Shown here one piece after another: positions 24,593 to 33,451 of a stretch of 64,000 bases of DNA. The stretch is from Collinsella sp. AF08-23 (lineage in GTDB: Bacteria > Actinomycetota > Coriobacteriia > Coriobacteriales > Coriobacteriaceae): the NCBI RefSeq assembly GCF_003479805.1, contig NZ_QUHV01000001.1, positions 248,001 through 312,000 of the forward strand, given 5' to 3'. The position numbers and the translations under genes were made by a program. Within the stretch, counting starts at the first letter, position 1. Each line of letters begins with the position of its first letter. The notes beneath the pieces are model-generated. The model searched no databases. It was not told the origin of the DNA and was given only the letters and a program-made list of their open reading frames with translations.

Positions 24593-26023
24593 CTATAGGC
24601 AGTGGTTCTGAGCGACGCGTTTGAACCAGTACGCGCTGGCCTTGGGCGTGCGCTGCTGGGTTTCAAAGTCAACGTAGAAGAAGCCGTAGCGCTTGTTATA
24701 GCCGTTGGTCCAGCTGAACTGGTCCTGCAGGCTCCACATAAAGTAGCCGCCAACGTCGACACCGCATTCGATGGCTTTGAGGATCCAGCGCAGGTGGTCT
24801 TCGACGTATGCGATGCGCTCGGAATCGTCCACGGTGCCATCGACAAGCTGGTCCTTGCGACCCATGCCGTTTTCGGTGATAAACAGCTGCTTGTAATTAG
24901 GGTAGCGCAGTGAAATATCCATCATAAGGTCGAACAGGCCCTTGGGATAGATAATCCAATCCCAGTCCGTGGTGGGAACGCCGGGGCGTACGGCGCGCTC
25001 GCCCACGCCCGCCACGCGCCAGCGGCCGGTGCCCTTGTCGCCTGTACCGTTGTGATGAAGGTCGGTCTCACCGTCGAACGCCTTGAGAAAACGGCTTTGG
25101 TAATAGTTGATGCCCAGGCAGTCGTTGAGCTGCGCGGCGCGGCGCATAATCGAGAGGTCATCGTCCAAAAACTCGACTGAACCGTTGCTCGCCTGGCAGA
25201 GGTGCTCGATAATCTGGAGCGTATCGGGCGCATAGTCGCCGCGGAAGGTGGCGTCGAGCAGCAGGCGGTTTTGCAAAACGTCGTCGTTTTTAGCTGCCTG
25301 GATGTCGCCGGGGCAGGCGGGGTCATAGGGATACTTGTATTCCAGTGCGTGGATGACGCCGATCGTTCCGGGATAGCCGCCCTGCTTGTAAGCCAAGACG
25401 GCTCGGGCGTGGGCGAGCATCATGTTGTGCTGGGCCTGCAGGCACTCGTGCAGGCAGCCCTTCTTGCCCTGCGGCCAGGTTCCCTCGACGTAGCGGTTGA
25501 GCGTGGCCGCCGCGATCTCGTTGAACGTGAACCAGCGGGTCACCTCGGGGTATTCGTCAAAGCAGAAGCGGGCATACGCCTCAAAGGCGTCGATGGCATC
25601 GCGGTTGAGGAAGTCGCCATTGGCGTAGATCGCGGCGGGGGAGTCGAAGTGGTGCAGGGTCACGTATGGCTCGACTCCGTGGGCGCGGCAGCTGGCGAAA
25701 AGGTTGTGGTAGAAGGCGACGCCCTCGGGGTTGGGCTCACCCACGCCGCCATCGGGAAAGATGCGGCTCCAGGCGATCGACACGCGGATGCCGTTCATCC
25801 CAAAGCGCTCGCACAGCTCGAGGTCGCTATCGTAACGGTTATAGAAGTCGCAGGCGGGCTCGGGTGAAAAGCGGCCTTGCTGAGCGAGGTAGTCGTCCCA
25901 TGCGACTTTGCCCTTGCCATGGGATTGGCAAGCGCCTTCTACCTGGTAGGCGGCGGTGGCGCCACCAAAAACAAAGTTGTCGGGAAAGCGCTGGGAGGTA
26001 TCGGCGGAAAAGACGGGGCTCAT
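24593..26023 (-). CDS. lacG: 6-phospho-beta-galactosidase, GH1 (module 1)
   Basis: The 476-residue GH1 enzyme has NFVFGGATAAYQVEG at the start, acid/base Glu169 in FTFNEI and nucleophile Glu384 in FITENGMG. The C-terminal WSLQDQFSWTNGYNKRYGF contains the Ser-Lys-Tyr set that holds the 6-phosphate. The whole pattern, including TTDWDWIIYPKGLFD, is that of LacG rather than of 6-phospho-beta-glucosidases. It cleaves lactose-6-phosphate to galactose-6-phosphate and glucose in the cytoplasm. It lies downstream of a LacE gene on the same strand. A near-duplicate is at 29851-31260. Confidence 0.9.
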   Translation of the reverse strand: MSPVFSADTSQRFPDNFVFGGATAAYQVEGACQSHGKGKVAWDDYLAQQGRFSPEPACDFYNRYDSDLELCERFGMNGIRVSIAWSRIFPDGGVGEPNPEGVAFYHNLFASCRAHGVEPYVTLHHFDSPAAIYANGDFLNRDAIDAFEAYARFCFDEYPEVTRWFTFNEIAAATLNRYVEGTWPQGKKGCLHECLQAQHNMMLAHARAVLAYKQGGYPGTIGVIHALEYKYPYDPACPGDIQAAKNDDVLQNRLLLDATFRGDYAPDTLQIIEHLCQASNGSVEFLDDDLSIMRRAAQLNDCLGINYYQSRFLKAFDGETDLHHNGTGDKGTGRWRVAGVGERAVRPGVPTTDWDWIIYPKGLFDLMMDISLRYPNYKQLFITENGMGRKDQLVDGTVDDSERIAYVEDHLRWILKAIECGVDVGGYFMWSLQDQFSWTNGYNKRYGFFYVDFETQQRTPKASAYWFKRVAQNHCL

Positions 26024-26152
26024 GGCGAATCCAATCTTGTTTGAAGGGCTGAAAGGGGTTGGGGGCGGTTCGGGAGAAGACGGCAGGGCGTGTTGCTCCC
26101 GGACCGCGGAAATGGGGGCTCTATTCGAGCGCGCTACTGCATGCGCAGGAAT

Positions 26153-28033
26153 CTAGATTCCCAGTTGCTGGGCTACGAATGCCAGCGATGCCTCGCCGTC
26201 GCGGGTGAGGTCGATGTACTGCTTGCCGCGGGTGACGCAGCAGGCGACGCCCATACGCTCGCCGTCGGCCTTGAGGTCGTCGAAATAGGACGCCGCTTGG
26301 GGTGCCAAGATAACCAGGTCGAAGTCCGGCATGATGTCCAGATGGCTGCCGTAGGCGTCCGCTGCGGTCTCGAGATCGATGCCGTGCTCGCGGGCGGCCT
26401 TGGCCAACGCGTTGGCGAGCAGGCCGGAGGTTCCGCCTCCCTGGCACAGGACAAGGACACGACGGCCGTTGAGCGCTGCATAGGGGTTGCCCGACGCGTC
26501 GGTGGTGCTGGACGAGGCGCTGGCGGCTGCGTCATCATCATCAGATGCAGCGGGGGTGGTGCTACCCGCAGATTCTTCATCCATAGACTGGCCGGCGGCG
26601 CGCTTCTTCTCCGCTGCCATGCTCGCGGCGGCCTGGGCGACGGCGCCGGTGGCGACGCTTGCCGTATCCGCCTTGCCCTGGAATGCGGCGTTCATGGCAG
26701 CCTGCTTCTGGGCGGCGCGCTGCGCGACCTCAGCCTGATCGGCCTCGGCTTCTTCGGCGCACTTCTCGCGGTCGTATACCTTGAAGAAGGGGAAATAAAT
26801 GAGGAAATCAACAATCAGCAGGGCGGGGATGAGCAGGAACGCAAGGGGCTGAAGTCCCAGACCCATGGCGATGCCCAAGGGCGCGGGGGTGGTCCAGGGA
26901 AGGCTGAACATGAAGCCGTTCATACCCAAGACGTCGATGAAGAATTTGGTGATCCAGATATTGGCGATGGGCGCGAAGATGAAGGGGATGAAGAAGATGG
27001 GGTTCAAGACCATGGGAGCGCCGAAGAGGAACGGCTCGTTGACGCCAAAGCAAACCGGCACGGCTGAGGCACGGCCCACGGCGCGCATCTCTTTGGACTT
27101 TGCGAGGAAGGCGAACATGAAGCAGATCACCAGTGTGGCGCCGGTGCCGCCCATGGCGACGACGAAATCCTGAAGCGGTTTGGTGAGGACGGCGGTTGCG
27201 TGCTCACCGGCCTGGTACATGGCCATGTTGAGCTCAAGGTTGGAGATGAGGGCGGCAGAGATTGCGGGCTCGATGATGGAGGGGCCGTGGACGCCTACAA
27301 ACCAGAAGAGCGACATGGCGCCGTAGATGATGGCGAGGCCAACATAGCCGTCTGCCGCGGAGAAGAGCGGCTGGAACACCTGGATAACGCCTTGGGCGAA
27401 GCAGAAGCCAAAGACGTTGCGGAATGCAAAGTCAAAGCCCCAGAAGAAGACCAGGCAGACGCCAAAGGGGATGATGTCCTTGAAGGTCTGGGAGATATTG
27501 GGCGGCACCTGTTCGGGCATCTTGATGGTGATGTTGCGCTTGATAAAGAACTTGTAGATGATGCCGGTGGCGAACGCACAGATAAAGGCGGTTAGCAGGC
27601 CCTTGGATCCCATGTAGCCGTTGGCGAGGCCGGAGATGGAGACGCCGTTATCCGTGAAGCTGATGGCGTCGCTGGAGAGCAGCAGAAAACCGATGAGCGA
27701 TGCAATCATGACCGAGATGAAGTTGATCTGGTTGTTCTTGGGCAGGTCGCGATTCTGCGCATCGCAGAAGTGCTTGGCCGTGGTGGCCGCTGCGCAGATG
27801 CCGACGATGCCCATGGAGTAGTTGTAGGCCTTCATGAGAACATCGTTGATCTCTGCCGGCCAGTAGAAGCCCCAGACATTGGGGACGGCGCTGACCAAAA
27901 GAAAGATGCTGGAGACGATGATGATGGGCATGACGGAGATGAAGCCGTCGCGGATTGCCTTGAGGTACTTGTTGCGCGCGATGGCGTTGAAGAAAGGTTT
28001 GCCTTTCTCGATGAGCGCTATGAGCTTTTCCAT
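26153..28033 (-). CDS. lacE: Lactose PTS EIICB permease (module 1)
   Basis: The 626-residue lactose-family EIICB starts MEKLIALIEKGKPFFNAIARN and has about ten membrane segments to roughly residue 445, with FVGVHGPSIIEPAISAAL and FGVNEPFLFGAPMVLNP as the sugar-site loops. An Ala/Ser/Asp-rich linker leads to an EIIB domain with phospho-Cys530 in VLVLCQGGGTSG. The linker is about 40 residues longer than in the second LacE. It imports and phosphorylates lactose using LacF. Its promoter carries two LacI-type operators. Confidence 0.92.
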   Translation of the reverse strand: MEKLIALIEKGKPFFNAIARNKYLKAIRDGFISVMPIIIVSSIFLLVSAVPNVWGFYWPAEINDVLMKAYNYSMGIVGICAAATTAKHFCDAQNRDLPKNNQINFISVMIASLIGFLLLSSDAISFTDNGVSISGLANGYMGSKGLLTAFICAFATGIIYKFFIKRNITIKMPEQVPPNISQTFKDIIPFGVCLVFFWGFDFAFRNVFGFCFAQGVIQVFQPLFSAADGYVGLAIIYGAMSLFWFVGVHGPSIIEPAISAALISNLELNMAMYQAGEHATAVLTKPLQDFVVAMGGTGATLVICFMFAFLAKSKEMRAVGRASAVPVCFGVNEPFLFGAPMVLNPIFFIPFIFAPIANIWITKFFIDVLGMNGFMFSLPWTTPAPLGIAMGLGLQPLAFLLIPALLIVDFLIYFPFFKVYDREKCAEEAEADQAEVAQRAAQKQAAMNAAFQGKADTASVATGAVAQAAASMAAEKKRAAGQSMDEESAGSTTPAASDDDDAAASASSSTTDASGNPYAALNGRRVLVLCQGGGTSGLLANALAKAAREHGIDLETAADAYGSHLDIMPDFDLVILAPQAASYFDDLKADGERMGVACCVTRGKQYIDLTRDGEASLAFVAQQLGI

Positions 28034-28147
28034 GGACCCTCCGTTTGCATGGGTTTGCTTTTGCAGCCACTAAACGTGCTAGTAGAGATGGCTGCTAGGG
28101 CGAGCTTGCGCTGCTTACGAGTATGTTGTGCCCGGATGATACTCGTT

Positions 28148-28186
28148 ATGAGCACGTGCTCATTTCTACAATGAGCACGTTAACAT
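28148..28186 (-). promoter_or_regulatory. Tandem LacI-type operators before lacE module 1
   Basis: ATGAGCACGTGCTCAT (28148-28163) is a perfect 16-bp palindrome. ATGAGCACGTTAACAT (28171-28186) is a second, hybrid site 23 bp on. Between them on the minus strand is TGTAGA, a possible -10. The arrangement matches the pair at 33307-33342 before the second lacE. Confidence 0.65.
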
Positions 28187-28305
28187 GAGTTGATGGCAGT
28201 GCAAGGGGCGTTGGGGGTAGAGGGATGCGAGCGGTCGATTATCGGCGGCAAGCGGTGGGATAGATGCAGGCAGAGGTGCGCGGAAAAGGCGATAGCCTTC
28301 GTTCA

Positions 28306-28321
28306 ATGCGCACGTGCTCTT
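28306..28321 (+). promoter_or_regulatory. LacI-type operator before the module 1 lacI gene
   Basis: ATGCGCACGTGCTCTT differs at two positions from the perfect palindrome at 28148 and lies 101 bp before the regulator's ATG. Autoregulation is likely. The 28034-28421 gap holds these operators and no gene. Confidence 0.5.
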
Positions 28322-28421
28322 CAGCTTACGCTCAGTTGATGCTACATTTACCAGAACAGCAGTTTGAACAGCAATTCGAGCATCAATCTGAGAGCATGCG
28401 CAGTGCGAGGGGAGCCGTTGG

Positions 28422-29468
28422 ATGGAACGGGATAACAAGATGACGGCGGCAGGTTCCTCAGTCCACAAGCCTGGCAGGGCGGTGTCCATGGCGGACGTCG
28501 CCAAGCTTGCCGGCGTCTCCCGACAGACGGTGTCGCGCGTGGTCAACGGGCAGGCGTGCGTGGTCGAGGAGACCCGAAGGCGCGTTATGGATGCCATGGA
28601 CCAGCTTGGCTTCTACCCCAGCTTTGCCGGCAGGTCGCTGCGCGGCGGCAAGTACGGCTGCATCGGCCTGTGCATGTTCGATATCACCCATACGGGTAAC
28701 GTAGCTACGCTGGAGGGGCTTATGTCCGCCGCCCGCGAGTACGGTTACGCCGTCACCTTGATCGAGTTTGATGAGAGCGAGTCCGTGCGCCTGCGGGACA
28801 CCGTGCGTCGCCTGGCGGAGCTCCCCGTGGACGGCATGGTGTTCAACACCAACAGGACTATCGAGGATTTTGACGAGTTCGAGCCGCTCAACGGCCTGCC
28901 CACCATCATCATCTCCATGAAGGAGCACCCGCGCTGCACCACTATCGACTCCGATCAATACGGGTGCTCGCAGCTTGTGGTCGACCATCTTCGCTCGCGC
29001 GGCCATACGCAGATCAGGCACCTGGCCGGCCCCAAAGACTCGATCACGGCGGATTTCAGGACGCGCGGTTGGCGAGACTCGCTGGAGCGCGCGGGGCTCG
29101 AAGTCGTTGAGCCCTTACACGGGGATTGGACTGCGGACAGCGGTTACGAGCTTGGCGAAAAGCTCGTCCAAGACGCTGAGATGACGGCGCTCTACGTTGC
29201 CAACGATCAAATGGCCATGGGTGCCATCATGGCGCTGCGCGCCCATGGCAGGCGTGTGCCGGAAGACGTGAGTGTTATAGGCGTGGACGATTCCATGCAG
29301 GGCATGGTGCCCCACAATGACCTGACCACGGTGCGCTTCGACATGCGCGAGCGTGGCCGAAAGACGTTCGACTACTTCTTCTCCCAGCTATCGAGAGAAT
29401 CTAAGGTCGAGGCGGTGCGTCTGCCGGGCGAGCTGGTCGAGCGCAGCACCGTGTCGGACGCTCGCTAG
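28422..29468 (+). CDS. LacI family regulator of lactose module 1
   Basis: The 348-residue LacI-type protein has the helix-turn-helix SMADVAKLAGVSRQTVSRVVNG and hinge helix FAGRSLRGGKYGCIG. The periplasmic-binding-like core has VFNTNRTIEDFD, TTIDSDQYGCSQLVVDHL and VIGVDDSMQGMVPHNDLTTV. The 20-residue N-terminal lead before the HTH is longer than usual, so a later start is possible. It is divergent from lacE/lacG module 1 and is expected to bind the ACGTGC palindromes at its own promoter, at lacE and also at lacF (34998). Confidence 0.88.
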   Translation: MERDNKMTAAGSSVHKPGRAVSMADVAKLAGVSRQTVSRVVNGQACVVEETRRRVMDAMDQLGFYPSFAGRSLRGGKYGCIGLCMFDITHTGNVATLEGLMSAAREYGYAVTLIEFDESESVRLRDTVRRLAELPVDGMVFNTNRTIEDFDEFEPLNGLPTIIISMKEHPRCTTIDSDQYGCSQLVVDHLRSRGHTQIRHLAGPKDSITADFRTRGWRDSLERAGLEVVEPLHGDWTADSGYELGEKLVQDAEMTALYVANDQMAMGAIMALRAHGRRVPEDVSVIGVDDSMQGMVPHNDLTTVRFDMRERGRKTFDYFFSQLSRESKVEAVRLPGELVERSTVSDAR

Positions 29469-29591
29469 GTATTTGCGGTGCTGTGTGGCGTTGTGCGGCG
29501 TTTTGCTACGTTTCGCTACGTCTTACTGCGTTGGCGACGTCCGAGGCGGCTTTTTCGGCTTGGATCAACGCATCGAAATAGTAGGAGAATG

Positions 29592-29660
29592 ACGAGACGG
29601 GCTTTTGAACGTTTTTTTGAAGGCTGAGGCGGAAAAAAAGCGTTCAAAAGCCCGTCTCGT
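29592..29660. repeat. 69-bp palindrome with 20-bp perfect arms
   Basis: Arms 29592-29611 and 29641-29660 are exact reverse complements; the match extends inward as T7 against A7 with one bulged base. It lies in the 29469-29850 gap between the convergent lacI and lacG genes, next to a separate terminator. It is too long for an ordinary terminator and has no ORF. Confidence 0.65.
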
Positions 29661-29720
29661 GAAATTGAGAGCCGGAGCCGGAGGGCCGCTGAATGGGGAG
29701 CGGCAAAAAGGTTGAGAAAA

Positions 29721-29750
29721 AGCCCTGTTCCAGATGGCTGGAACAGGGCT
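29721..29750 (-). terminator. Terminator of lacG module 2
   Basis: A 13-bp perfect stem with ATGG loop (29721-29733, 29738-29750) is followed on the minus strand by TTTTTCTC. It is about 100 bp after the lacG stop. Confidence 0.85.
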
Positions 29751-29850
29751 TGTGCTTGGCGCGGCGGTTGGTGAGGCAGCTGTGGCAACTATGGTGACGG
29801 CGTCCGCGGCGGCGGGTACGGCAGCTGCCGCGGCGTGGTGACAGACGGAC

Positions 29851-31260
29851 CTACAGGCAGCGGGTCTGCGCGACGCGCTTGAACCAGTAAGCGCTGGCCT
29901 TGGGCGTGCGCTCCTGGGTCTCGTAATCAACGTAGAAGAATCCATAGCGCTTGTTGTAGCCGTTGGTCCAGCTGAACTGGTCCTGCAGGCTCCACATAAA
30001 GTAGCCGCCTACGTTGACGCCCGCCTCGATGGCGCGCAGTACCGCAGCGAGATGCTTCTCAACGTAATCGATACGGGGTGCATCGTCCACAAAACCATCG
30101 ACAAAGGGGTCTTTATAGCCCATGCCGTTCTCGGTGATAAAGATCTCCTTGTAGTTGGGGTACTGCAGGCGAATGCGGACCAAGAGGTCAAAGAGGCCCT
30201 CCGGATAGATGATCCAGTCCCAATCCGTGGTGGGAATGCCGGGCTTGTTTACGCGCTCGCCCACGCCCGCCAAGCGGAAGCGGTCCGTTCCCTTTTCGCC
30301 CGTGCCGTTGTGGTGAAGATCGTTTTCGCCTTCGTAGGCGCGCAGGAAGCGGCTTTGGTAGTAGTTGACGCCCAGATAATCGTTGAGTGCTGCAGCCTCG
30401 CGCATGACGGCAAGATCATCCTCGCGAATCTCGATGCTGCCGCCGGAAACTGCGGCAAGGCGGCTGGCAACCTCGAGCGTATCCGCGGCGTAGTCGCCCC
30501 TAAAGGTGGCGTCGAGAAGGAACTGGTTTTGCAGCACGTCCTCGTTTTTAGCAGCGTTGATGTCTGCGGCGGAATTCTCGTCCAAAGGATACTTGTACTC
30601 AAGCGACTGGATAACGCCGATCTTGCCAGAGAACCCGCCGCGCTTGAACGCGAGGACGGCACGGGCGTGGGCGAGCATCATGTTGTGCTCGCACTGGAAG
30701 CATTTGGCCAGGTTGGCCTTTTCGCCGCCGGGGAAAGTGCCCTCGATGTAGGTGTTGGTGGCGTCCGCCCAGATCTCGTTGAACGTGAACCAGTAGGTGA
30801 CGTCGTCCGCGAACTCCTTAAAGCAGAACGTGGCGTAGTCAACAAATGCATCGATGGTTTCGCGGTTGAGGAAATCGCCCTTTTCGAACAGGGTGAGGGG
30901 CGTGTCGAAGTGGTGGAGCGTGACGTAGGGCTCGACGCCGTGCGCTCGGCAGCACTTGAAGAGGTCATGGTAGTACTGGACGCCCTCGGGATTGACCTCG
31001 CCGGTTCCGGTGGGGAAGATGCGGCTCCAGGCGATGGAGAGGCGGATGCCGTTCATGCCAAAGCGCTCGCAAAGCTCAAGGTCGCGCGGGTACTGGTTGT
31101 AGAAGTCGCTTGCGGGGTCGGGGGAGAAGCGGCCTTGCTCCTTGAGGAAGTCGTCCCAAGCGACCTTTCCTTTGCCGTGCGTTTGGGTTTCGCCCTCGAC
31201 CTGATAGGCTGCCGTGGCGCCTCCGAATACAAAGTTGGCGGGGAACTGATTGGAGCTCAT
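29851..31260 (-). CDS. lacG: 6-phospho-beta-galactosidase, GH1 (module 2)
   Basis: The 469-residue LacG paralogue of the 24593-26023 gene has acid/base Glu162 in FTFNEI, nucleophile Glu377 in FITENGMGYKD, and the same phosphate-binding WSLQDQFSWTNGYNKRYGF. It lacks the extra N-terminal residues of module 1. It is downstream of the second lacE with a 92-bp spacer holding a strong hairpin. The substrate may be lactose-6-P or another beta-galactoside phosphate; two parallel modules suggest partly different substrates or affinities. The terminator at 29721 closes the operon. Confidence 0.9.
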   Translation of the reverse strand: MSSNQFPANFVFGGATAAYQVEGETQTHGKGKVAWDDFLKEQGRFSPDPASDFYNQYPRDLELCERFGMNGIRLSIAWSRIFPTGTGEVNPEGVQYYHDLFKCCRAHGVEPYVTLHHFDTPLTLFEKGDFLNRETIDAFVDYATFCFKEFADDVTYWFTFNEIWADATNTYIEGTFPGGEKANLAKCFQCEHNMMLAHARAVLAFKRGGFSGKIGVIQSLEYKYPLDENSAADINAAKNEDVLQNQFLLDATFRGDYAADTLEVASRLAAVSGGSIEIREDDLAVMREAAALNDYLGVNYYQSRFLRAYEGENDLHHNGTGEKGTDRFRLAGVGERVNKPGIPTTDWDWIIYPEGLFDLLVRIRLQYPNYKEIFITENGMGYKDPFVDGFVDDAPRIDYVEKHLAAVLRAIEAGVNVGGYFMWSLQDQFSWTNGYNKRYGFFYVDYETQERTPKASAYWFKRVAQTRCL

Positions 31261-31295
31261 GATGTGATCCTTTTTCTTGCTTGATGTAGGGAAGT

Positions 31296-31329
31296 GCCCG
31301 GCCGTCGATTGTGGGGACGACGGCCGGGC
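31296..31329 (-). other. Intercistronic hairpin between lacE and lacG (module 2)
   Basis: A 12-bp perfect GC stem (31296-31307 with 31318-31329) lies between the two genes with no T-run after it. It may stabilise the upstream lacE message or adjust lacE:lacG ratio. Confidence 0.6.
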
Positions 31330-31352
31330 GATACGCTTGCGCGATGGTTTGA

Positions 31353-33110
31353 TTACAGGTTGAGCTGTTCGGCCACAAAGCGCAGGGAGGCTTCTCCGTC
31401 GCGGGTGAGGTCGATGTACTGCTTGCCACGGGTGACGCAGCAGGCAAGGCCCATGCGGTCGCAGTCTGCCTTGAGGTCGTCAAAGTAGGAGGCTGCTTGC
31501 GGGGCGAGGATAACCAGGTCGAAGTCCTTCATCATATCGACGTGGTTGCCGTAGGCGTCCGCACCGGTTTCAAGGTCGATACCGTGCTCTTTTGCTGCCT
31601 TGGCAAGGGCGTTTGCCAGCAGGCCGGAGGTACCGCCGCCCTGGCAAAGCACCAGCACGCGGCGACCGTTGAGCTTTGCAAGGTCGTTGGAATCTGCGGC
31701 TGCGGCCTGAGTCTTGGAGTCATCGTCCGCAACAGAAGAAGCGTTGATCTTGCCCTGGAAGGCTGCGGTCATGGCGTCGCCCTTGGCGGCTGCCTTTGCA
31801 GCGAGTTCTTCCTCGAGCATGGCGGCCTCTTCCTCGCACTTCTCGCGATCATAGACCTTGAAGAAGGGATAGTAGACCAAGAAGTCGATGGCGAGCACAG
31901 CGGCGAGGAACACGAACGCGAGGGGCTGGAAGCCAAGGCCCATGATGATGCCGACGGGGCCGGGGACCGTCCAGGGAAGCGTGTAGAGGAATCCGTCCAT
32001 GCCGATGAGGTCGACAAAGATCTTAAGAGCCCAGATGTTGCAGATGGGGGCGAAGACAAAGGGGACAAAGAAGATGGGGTTCAAGACCATGGGGGCGCCG
32101 AACAGGAACGGCTCGTTGACGTTGAAGAGCGTGGGGATCATGGAGGCGCGTCCAATCGCCTTCATCTCTTTGGACTTGGCGAGGAAGGCGAACATGAAGC
32201 AGATGACCAGGGTAGCGCCGGTGCCGCCAAGGCAGACGACGAAGTACTGGGAAGAAAGGGAGAGTACGTGGGTTGCCTGCTCGCCTGCTTGGTAAGCAGT
32301 GAGGTTGGCGGACATGTTGGCGACAAGGGCAGCGGAGATGGCGGGCTCGACGATGGACGGGCCGTGAACGCCGACGAACCAGAACAGGCTCATGGCGCCG
32401 TAGATGATGGCGAGGCCTACGTAGCTATCGGCTGCGGAGAACAGGGGCTGGAAGACCTGGATGACGCCCTGGGCGAAGCAGAAGCCAAACGCGCTGCGGA
32501 AGATAAGGTCGAAGAGCCAGAAGATGGAAATGGAGACGGAGAAGGGGATGAGGTCCTTGAACGTCTGGGAGATGTTGGGCGGAACCTGGTCGGGCAGCTT
32601 GATGGTGATGTTGCGAGACACGAAGAACTTGTAGACAATGCCTACCACAAATGCCGAGATAAAGGCGGTAAGCAGGCCCTTTGATCCAAGGAAGCCGTTG
32701 GCGAAGCCGGAGTAAGAGGTGGAATCAACCTCTACGTTGATGGCGTCGCTGGAAAGGAGCAGGAAGCCGATGACGGAGGCGATCATGACCGAGAGGAAGT
32801 TGATCTGGTTGTTCTTGGGCATGTCGCGGTTCTGCGCGTCGCAGAAGTGCTTGGCCGTGGTGGCGGCGGCGCCGAGTGCCAGGATGCCCATGGAGTAGTT
32901 ATAGGCCTTCATGAGGATGGCGTCGATCTCTGCAGGCCAGTAGAAGCCCCAGACGTTGGGTACGGCATCTACCAGGATGAAGATGCTGGAGAAAATGATG
33001 ATGGGGATAACCGAGATGAAGCCATCACGAATCGCCTTGAGGTACTTGTTGCGGGCAATGGCGTTAAAAAACGGCTTGCCCTTCTCAATGGTCGCAATGA
33101 GTTGTTCCAT
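31353..33110 (-). CDS. lacE: Lactose PTS EIICB permease (module 2)
   Basis: The 585-residue LacE paralogue has the EIIC part to about residue 440 with FVGVHGPSIVEPAISAAL and FNVNEPFLFGAPMVLNP. A short linker leads to the EIIB domain with phospho-Cys489 in VLVLCQGGGTSG. It is very close to module 1 in the EIIB domain and N-terminus, so the modules look like a duplication that has diverged in the membrane part and linker. It depends on the single LacF gene at 34643. Tandem LacI operators lie upstream. Confidence 0.92.
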   Translation of the reverse strand: MEQLIATIEKGKPFFNAIARNKYLKAIRDGFISVIPIIIFSSIFILVDAVPNVWGFYWPAEIDAILMKAYNYSMGILALGAAATTAKHFCDAQNRDMPKNNQINFLSVMIASVIGFLLLSSDAINVEVDSTSYSGFANGFLGSKGLLTAFISAFVVGIVYKFFVSRNITIKLPDQVPPNISQTFKDLIPFSVSISIFWLFDLIFRSAFGFCFAQGVIQVFQPLFSAADSYVGLAIIYGAMSLFWFVGVHGPSIVEPAISAALVANMSANLTAYQAGEQATHVLSLSSQYFVVCLGGTGATLVICFMFAFLAKSKEMKAIGRASMIPTLFNVNEPFLFGAPMVLNPIFFVPFVFAPICNIWALKIFVDLIGMDGFLYTLPWTVPGPVGIIMGLGFQPLAFVFLAAVLAIDFLVYYPFFKVYDREKCEEEAAMLEEELAAKAAAKGDAMTAAFQGKINASSVADDDSKTQAAAADSNDLAKLNGRRVLVLCQGGGTSGLLANALAKAAKEHGIDLETGADAYGNHVDMMKDFDLVILAPQAASYFDDLKADCDRMGLACCVTRGKQYIDLTRDGEASLRFVAEQLNL

Positions 33111-33306
33111 TTCCCTCTCCTTTCAGGAGGACGCTAAACCAGTGCTCTGTTCTGTGCCAGGGTTACAGGAGCTGTTGCGTTGCGGCTTGGCAATTGATCG
33201 CTGTTTACGATAAGAGGAAAAAAGCCCGGTAATGATTCCTCTTATGCGTGCCCACCGACAATCAACATGTTTTGCCGCGGTGGCTGCAAGGAGCCTGTAA
33301 TCCAAA

Positions 33307-33342
33307 ATGGCGACGTCAACATTACAATGATGACGTTAACAT
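33307..33342 (-). promoter_or_regulatory. Tandem LacI-type operators before lacE module 2
   Basis: ATGGCGACGTCAACAT (33307-33322) and ATGATGACGTTAACAT (33327-33342) are 20 bp apart and flank TGTAAT on the minus strand, a possible -10. Same design as 28148-28186 but with a TGACGT/GACGTC core, fitting a different regulator. The 33111-33451 gap has no other feature. Confidence 0.6.
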
Positions 33343-33451
33343 TTTGAATTGGAATGCTGGTTTCTTTTTAGGCTGAGCGGTTCTTTTTATACGGTGAGCG
33401 GATTATCCAGTATGTTCAAAAGGTGTGCATGTTAAGGGGAAGGTGGAAGTA

